Below the pieces are notes generated by a model. It ran no database searches, was not told the origin of the DNA, and saw only the letters and a list, made by a program, of their open reading frames with translations. Positions 14,710-18,951 of a DNA stretch of 18,951 nucleotides are shown one piece after another; position 1 is the first letter of the stretch, and every line of letters begins with the position of its first letter. Both the position numbers and the translations under genes were made by a program. The DNA comes from Candidatus Moraniibacteriota bacterium. Lineage in GTDB: Bacteria > Patescibacteriota > Minisyncoccia > Moranbacterales > GWC2-37-73. The stretch covers positions 4,811-23,761 of the forward strand of contig DOKE01000003.1 in assembly GCA_003510895.1 (NCBI GenBank). The letters run 5' to 3'.

Positions 14710-14718
14710 ATTATACCA
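14710..14718 (-). promoter_or_regulatory. Extended -10 promoter of the four-gene ATPase run
   Basis: On the minus strand TGGTATAAT is a perfect extended -10 element. There is no good -35 at 16-18 bases. Transcription would begin near 14703 and leave about 30 A-rich bases before the ATG at 14671, with no Shine-Dalgarno sequence. Confidence 0.55.
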
Positions 14719-14764
14719 CAAAAATACTCAAAAAACTATCCGTTTTTTATTTGCCAAAAATTAA

Positions 14765-14793
14765 TTCATTAAAACAAAAAATAATGCTATAAT
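14765..14793 (+). promoter_or_regulatory. Extended -10 promoter of the GT39 pair
   Basis: TGCTATAAT (14785-14793) is a perfect extended -10. TTCATT (14765-14770, three matches to TTGACA) stands 17 bases before the TATAAT. Transcription would begin near 14800, giving a leader of about 25 A-rich bases before the ATG at 14825 without a Shine-Dalgarno sequence. Confidence 0.6.
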
Positions 14794-14824
14794 ATTAGAA
14801 AAGAAACAAAATAAACACAAAAAA

Positions 14825-16390
14825 ATGAACACTCAAAATAAAAATTTGACAGTTTGGATAATTCTTTTCGCCATCATTCTTGCCGCCTTTTTCTTGCGAT
14901 TCTACAATATTGAAAATCTTCCTTCTGGAATATATCCAGACGAAGCGGTAAATGGAATAGATGCCTACGGGGCTCAACTCACCGGCAACTATCAACTTTT
15001 CTATCCGGACAACAATGGTCGCGAAGGGTTGTTTATTAATCTTCAAGCCCTGAGCATAAAATTTCTCGGAAACACCGTAACCGCTCTCAAGCTTTGGTCA
15101 ATTATTTTCGGAACATTGACCGTTTTGGGAGTTTTCCTTCTTTCTCAAGAAATTTTTCGAAGTTACCGCGCCGGACTCATCAGTGCCTACCTGACCGCTT
15201 TTTCCTATTGGGCTATAAATTTTTCCCGCATCGGTTTTCGCGCCATTATGGTCCCCTTAATCACAACTTTTTCTTTTTATTTTCTTCTGAGAGGTTTTCG
15301 CACAAAAAAATATATCAATTTTATCTTATCCGGACTCATCTTCGGATTAGGATTTCATACCTACATCGCCTTTCGCATAACACCTGTAATCGTAGTCGCG
15401 CTTCTGATTTTTCTATCAGCCTTTCACAAACATTTTGTTAAAATTTTCTGGAAACAAATCTTGATTTTTGGCATCGCCGCTTTCATAACTCTTTCTCCTA
15501 TGATTTATGAGTTTTATACTCATCCGGAATACCTTGAGTCTCGCTCTGCTTCCGTTTCTATATTTTCTCCTGAAATGAACAAGGGAAATATAGTTACAAC
15601 ATTTTTTCGCAGTCTTGGATTAAGCCTGGTTAAATACAATTTCTGGGGAGATCAAAATTGGCGACATAATTATCCTCCTTATCCCATCTTAAATCCAATT
15701 GTCGGCATAACTTTTCTTACCGGACTTTTATATACAATATATAAAACTTTTCATCTTCTTTGGTTACGGTATAAACACAACATACGCGACGAAAAGTTTT
15801 TTCTCTATTTATTTATCCTAACTTGGTTTGTGTGTATGTTAGTTCCGGAATTTTTGACCGCTGAAGGACTTCCCCATTCTTTGCGTTCCATTGGAACACT
15901 TCCAACTGTAATGATTTTGGCCACCATCCCTTTTCTTTGGATTATTGGCAAAATACAAACCTATAGCTATTCACTCAAAATAACCGCCATTTCTCTTTTG
16001 GCTGCGTCTTTCATTTTTATAGGAATTTTTGATCCCATAAAATATTTTTTATTTTTTCAAAATAATCCCAAACAACATTCTTCTTTTAACGCAAACCTGA
16101 AAGATATCGCCTATTACATTCAAACTCTTCCTAAAAACACAATAAAATATATAGTCGCCGGAAATATGGAAAGAATTCCAATAAAATATCTCAACCCAAC
16201 TCTTCCCAATGCCTTCTATGTCCATCCTGATCAACTTTCTTCCATAAAACCAACTGGCAATTTCGTGATTGTTACCACGCCAGATCAAGCATACAATGTT
16301 TCTCACTATATTGAAAAAATGTTTCCTGCTATCAAAAAAATAGAGCACGAAAATTTACCGGGTGATAAATTTTTCGAATTTAAAAAATAA
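14825..16390 (+). CDS. GT39 (ArnT/PMT-like) polyprenyl-phosphate-sugar glycosyltransferase
   Basis: This encodes a 521-residue polytopic GT-C glycosyltransferase. After helix 1 the first external loop carries IYPDEAVNGIDAYG, with the D39-E40 pair typical of family 39. Such enzymes use a lipid-phosphate sugar outside the membrane to modify proteins, lipid A or other envelope glycans. Further family-like stretches are NFSRIGFRAIMVP (in the helix 3-4 region) and GFHTYIAFRI. About ten to twelve helices follow, then a soluble C-terminal domain of about 105 residues (about 415-521, starting KDIAYYIQTL). The donor and acceptor cannot be deduced; ArnT-like and protein O-mannosyltransferase-like roles are both open. 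It shares an operon with a second GT39 enzyme that starts 11 bases downstream. Confidence 0.88.
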   Translation: MNTQNKNLTVWIILFAIILAAFFLRFYNIENLPSGIYPDEAVNGIDAYGAQLTGNYQLFYPDNNGREGLFINLQALSIKFLGNTVTALKLWSIIFGTLTVLGVFLLSQEIFRSYRAGLISAYLTAFSYWAINFSRIGFRAIMVPLITTFSFYFLLRGFRTKKYINFILSGLIFGLGFHTYIAFRITPVIVVALLIFLSAFHKHFVKIFWKQILIFGIAAFITLSPMIYEFYTHPEYLESRSASVSIFSPEMNKGNIVTTFFRSLGLSLVKYNFWGDQNWRHNYPPYPILNPIVGITFLTGLLYTIYKTFHLLWLRYKHNIRDEKFFLYLFILTWFVCMLVPEFLTAEGLPHSLRSIGTLPTVMILATIPFLWIIGKIQTYSYSLKITAISLLAASFIFIGIFDPIKYFLFFQNNPKQHSSFNANLKDIAYYIQTLPKNTIKYIVAGNMERIPIKYLNPTLPNAFYVHPDQLSSIKPTGNFVIVTTPDQAYNVSHYIEKMFPAIKKIEHENLPGDKFFEFKK

Positions 16391-16401
16391 AATTTATATA
16401 T

Positions 16402-18216
16402 ATGGAAAAATTTCTAAAAAAATACCAATGGCTTATAATGGCAGCTATAATAATATTTTTCTTAGTCGTTTCAATTCTCAATGCCAAAAATGATGGAATT
16501 ACCTATGATGAAGTCGCGCATATCCCAGCAGGCTATTCCTACCTCACTCAACACGAAATGCGTCTCAATCCGGAACATCCGCCTCTACTGAAAAATCTCT
16601 CCGCCATCCCATTGTTGTTTTTAGATATTAATTTTAACACAACCCAAGATTTTTGGACCAAAGACAATGTGGCGGATAATCAGTGGAATGCCGGAAGAAA
16701 CTTGCTATATCATTCAGGAAATGACGCGGACAAGATAATTTTCTGGTCAAGAATTCCTCTGATTATACTTTCCTTGGCGCTGGGACTTTTTATTTTCTTC
16801 TGGACCAAAAAAATATCCACAACAACTGCCGCTTTTATGGCATTTATTTTATTCTCATTCAGTCCCAATGTATTAGGACACAATCATCTTGTGACTACCG
16901 ATGTGGGCATCGCCGCTTTTATAGTTTTTGCTTTTTATTTTTTCATAAAATTCATCAAAAATCCCTCCTGGAAAAATGTTCTCTGGGCGGGAATTTTCTT
17001 GGGGCTTCTTCAATTGGCAAAATTCTCTGCCGTGATGACTTTTCCTATTCTTTTTCTTCTAACTATTTTCTATCCATTTTTCAAAAAAGAACAAATAGAA
17101 AGAGCTAAAATAAAAATTTTGGGAGAATATATTTTTAAAGGAATTTTAGTTTTTGTTATTTCCCTGGTTATGGTTTGGGCGCTCTACTATTTCAACACCT
17201 ATAATATGCCCAAGGAGCAAATAGATAACGCTATCAACTACTATTTTCACTTTGACGATCCCAACATAAAAACAATCTATGCCAGAAAAATTCTTTTCGC
17301 CATCAATGAATATCCGCTATTGCAGCCAATGGGAGAATATTTATTCGGAGTAATGAGGGTTTTCCAGAGAGTAGCCGGGGGAAATGTGACTTATTTTATG
17401 CATAATGTTTCCAGCAAAGCTTCTAAAGCTTATTTTCCCCTCGTTTTCCTTATAAAAGAACCTCTTCCAATATTATTTCTGACTTTATTTTCTCTTATCG
17501 CTTTTTTTCGCAACACAATTATCGCATTCTATGCGGCAACAAAAAAATCTTCTTCTGAAAATTTGGATATTTTTTCTAAATTTGTCAGACATAGGCTGAC
17601 GGAAATAACTATGTTCACATTTGTTATTCTCTATTCTGCAACAAGCATTTTTGGAAATCTCAATATTGGATTCCGCCATCTTTTTCCATTAATTCCATTT
17701 GTCTACATCTTGGTTGCCAAAAAAATATCCGACTTCCAAAAAGAACATACCAACAAAAGAGTTTTCACATTATTGATGACGATAATTTTATGTTTATGGC
17801 TTATTGTCGAAACTTTGATTTCCTACCCCTACTACATTTCCTATTTTAATCAAACTGTCGGTGGACCAAAAAATGGCTACGAATATGTTACCGATTCCAA
17901 TGCAGACTGGGGACAAGATATCAAAAGATTGCAAGAATATTTAAATCAGCATCCGGAAATTGAAAAAATTCGCGTCAATTATTTCGGAGGAGGAGATGCG
18001 GAATATTATCTGGGAGAAGACCGGATTATTTCTTGGTGGGACACAAAAAGACCGATTGAAAATGGTTGGTATGCCATTTCTGTTCTTTTCATTCAAGAAA
18101 GTTTATATGACCAAAAGAAAAGCTCGGAAGAAAATTACAACTGGCTAAAAAAATATACTCCCATCGCTCAAATCGGAACATCCATTCTCATCTATCACAT
18201 TGACGATATAGAATAA
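16402..18216 (+). CDS. GT39-type membrane glycosyltransferase with C-terminal DSNxDWGQD domain
   Basis: This encodes a 604-residue polytopic GT-C enzyme. The first external loop contains GITYDEVAHIPAGYSYL, with D36-E37, and then RLNPEHPPLLK (54-64), both characteristic of family 39 mannosyltransferase-like enzymes. About ten or eleven membrane helices follow. A soluble C-terminal domain (about 480-604) carries DSNADWGQDIKRL (about 498-510), a motif seen in many such enzymes of unknown substrate. It probably transfers a sugar from a polyprenyl-phosphate donor on the outer face of the membrane. It differs clearly from the upstream GT39, so the two are not a recent duplication and may add different sugars to one glycan. 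No Shine-Dalgarno sequence precedes the ATG; coupling to the upstream gene is plausible given the 11-base gap. Confidence 0.88.
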   Translation: MEKFLKKYQWLIMAAIIIFFLVVSILNAKNDGITYDEVAHIPAGYSYLTQHEMRLNPEHPPLLKNLSAIPLLFLDINFNTTQDFWTKDNVADNQWNAGRNLLYHSGNDADKIIFWSRIPLIILSLALGLFIFFWTKKISTTTAAFMAFILFSFSPNVLGHNHLVTTDVGIAAFIVFAFYFFIKFIKNPSWKNVLWAGIFLGLLQLAKFSAVMTFPILFLLTIFYPFFKKEQIERAKIKILGEYIFKGILVFVISLVMVWALYYFNTYNMPKEQIDNAINYYFHFDDPNIKTIYARKILFAINEYPLLQPMGEYLFGVMRVFQRVAGGNVTYFMHNVSSKASKAYFPLVFLIKEPLPILFLTLFSLIAFFRNTIIAFYAATKKSSSENLDIFSKFVRHRLTEITMFTFVILYSATSIFGNLNIGFRHLFPLIPFVYILVAKKISDFQKEHTNKRVFTLLMTIILCLWLIVETLISYPYYISYFNQTVGGPKNGYEYVTDSNADWGQDIKRLQEYLNQHPEIEKIRVNYFGGGDAEYYLGEDRIISWWDTKRPIENGWYAISVLFIQESLYDQKKSSEENYNWLKKYTPIAQIGTSILIYHIDDIE

Positions 18217-18251
18217 AAAAAATCAACTGTTTTTCAAAAAAAATGTTATCA

Positions 18252-18284
18252 AAAAAACAAACTTGATTATCAAGCTTGTTTTTT
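18252..18284. terminator. Bidirectional intrinsic terminator between the GT39 and FtsQ-like genes
   Basis: CTTGA (18262-18266) pairs with TCAAG (18270-18274) around TTA. After one A-C mismatch, CAA pairs with TTG, and A6 pairs with T6. The U-tract works in both directions. It lies 35 bases after the stop at 18216 and 46 bases beyond the stop at 18331. Confidence 0.8.
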
Positions 18285-18330
18285 AAATTCCTCACCAAAG
18301 TACGACCGTGAGCAAATGAGGAAAATTTGC

Positions 18331-18951
18331 TTAAACTGTTTCTTTGTTTTTTATTTCTTCTTCTCCTGCCTGTTCGTTTTGTTTGGTTTTTTCTTCTTCT
18401 CCTTCCTTTTTCTCTTCATCTCTAAATTTATAGAAAATCTTATTTTCTATTCGCAAATCAACATATTCCAAGCGTCCCAAATCCTCTGAAGTAATTTCTT
18501 TGTCTAAAAATAACTTCAAAGCGTTGGCGGATTTTTCCAAAGGAATAAGTATACTAATATGAACATTCCATCCCTGAGAAGTTTTTAGGATGACTTCTTC
18601 CGCCATATGTGATTGCATATAAACTTCGTCAGAAAACTTGATTGGAGAATTTTTTTGCAAGACATCTTTGAAATTATTCAAAAAATCAACTTTTTCAACT
18701 TCCAATATTTTTTCTCCCTCTGCGATGTTTTTGACATTTCCACTGACTATTTTTATCAAATTATTCTCCAAAACCTCTCTTGAATCCAATTTAACTTCTT
18801 CAAAAGCGTCGCCATTTTCATCAACAATAAAACATCTTTCTCCCTCGCACCAAATAACCAGCGATTTTCTTTCTTGGATTTTTATTTCAACAAAATTAGG
18901 AAATTTTTTTTCTATGGAAATGCTTTTTATTTTTTTGAAACTATAAGAACG
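18331..18951 (-). CDS. ftsQ: FtsQ/DivIB-like cell-division protein, 5' end outside the window
   Basis: The open frame continues without a stop to the right edge, giving 206 visible residues; a TTG at 18789 is not the true start. Upstream of it the frame reads through a stretch with EKKFPNFVEIKIQERKSL, the end of a POTRA domain, then WCEGERCFIVDENGDAFEEV. This matches the FtsQ pattern of fPn-x-I-x-V-x-ER followed by a VDexGxxF strand. Near the C-terminus LEYVDLRIENKIFYKF resembles the last beta-strands of FtsQ. The protein ends in a Glu/Lys-rich tail. FtsQ is a single-pass protein that links early and late divisome proteins; the cytosolic tail and membrane helix would lie beyond the edge. DivIB and a ShlB-type POTRA protein are alternatives, but FtsQ is preferred. 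It converges on the GT39 operon. Confidence 0.75.
   Translation of the reverse strand, partial: RSYSFKKIKSISIEKKFPNFVEIKIQERKSLVIWCEGERCFIVDENGDAFEEVKLDSREVLENNLIKIVSGNVKNIAEGEKILEVEKVDFLNNFKDVLQKNSPIKFSDEVYMQSHMAEEVILKTSQGWNVHISILIPLEKSANALKLFLDKEITSEDLGRLEYVDLRIENKIFYKFRDEEKKEGEEEKTKQNEQAGEEEIKNKETV

Noticed and set aside
14730..14748. AAAAAAC/GTTTTTT hairpin in the divergent spacer as a terminator
   Set aside because: The stem has one G-C pair only and the flanking genes diverge, so no terminator is expected.
18291..18330. CTCAC/GTGAG and GCAAA/TTTGC inverted repeats after the FtsQ-like gene
   Set aside because: Stems of five bases with unequal loops are too weak to call beside the clear terminator at 18252-18284.
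18331..18789. Complete 152-residue protein starting at TTG 18789
   Set aside because: The reading frame stays open to the window edge and the upstream residues carry FtsQ-like motifs, so this is an internal codon.
1..18951. CRISPR array, tRNA, rRNA or insertion sequence
   Set aside because: No regularly spaced repeats, no cloverleaf-like sequence, no rRNA-like block and no transposase frame were seen; nearly all sequence is coding.

Overview
The window looks like a chromosomal segment from a member of the Candidate Phyla Radiation (Patescibacteria), most likely the Parcubacteria side. This is an inference from the sequence alone. The grounds are: a base composition of roughly one third G+C by eye, very lysine- and isoleucine-rich proteins, A-rich translation starts without recognisable Shine-Dalgarno sequences, the standard bacterial code with TAA stops, and gene types that I associate with that group (a membrane-anchored VirD4/TraG-like ATPase beside small uncharacterised proteins, GT39 enzymes with a DSNxDWGQD tail, and a degenerate PPM-like membrane protein). 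No rRNA, tRNA, CRISPR array, insertion sequence or prophage gene was seen.

Region 1 (20-5409, all minus strand) is a six-gene run that reads like one operon. In transcription order it encodes a winged-helix protein with a nucleotidyltransferase-like tail, an RmuC-family protein, a small three-helix membrane protein, a processive-type GT2 glycosyltransferase, a WecA/TagO/MraY-superfamily phosphoglycosyltransferase, and a membrane-anchored DUF192 protein. The last four suggest envelope glycan synthesis. A promoter candidate and an 11-bp inverted repeat lie in the divergent spacer 5410-5603.

Region 2 (5604-8006, plus strand) is a single 800-residue gene. It encodes a PPM/PP2C-like domain that has lost its usual metal motif, a long charged linker, one membrane helix and a probable beta-propeller. 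It converges on region 3 at a strong bidirectional hairpin terminator (8022-8055).

Region 3 (8083-14671, minus strand) is a four-gene run. It encodes a 1085-residue coiled-coil protein with Ala/Gly-rich hydrophobic segments and a LysM-like stretch, a 101-residue helical protein, a 147-residue acidic protein, and an 822-residue VirD4/TraG-like ATPase. No VirB4, VirB6, pilin or relaxase gene is present, so this is not a recognisable complete type IV secretion system. It is the best candidate here for an undescribed machine.

Region 4 (14825-18216, plus strand) holds two tandem GT39-type membrane glycosyltransferases, 11 bases apart, behind an extended -10 promoter. It ends in a second hairpin terminator (18252-18284) shared with a convergent FtsQ/DivIB-like gene whose 5' part runs off the right edge (18331-18951).

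Taken together the window is mainly about the cell envelope: lipid-linked sugar transfer, polysaccharide synthesis, protein or lipid glycosylation, division, and a probable surface or export apparatus. No gene-free stretch exceeds 300 bases; the two longest spacers (5410-5603 and 14672-14824) are divergent promoter regions.
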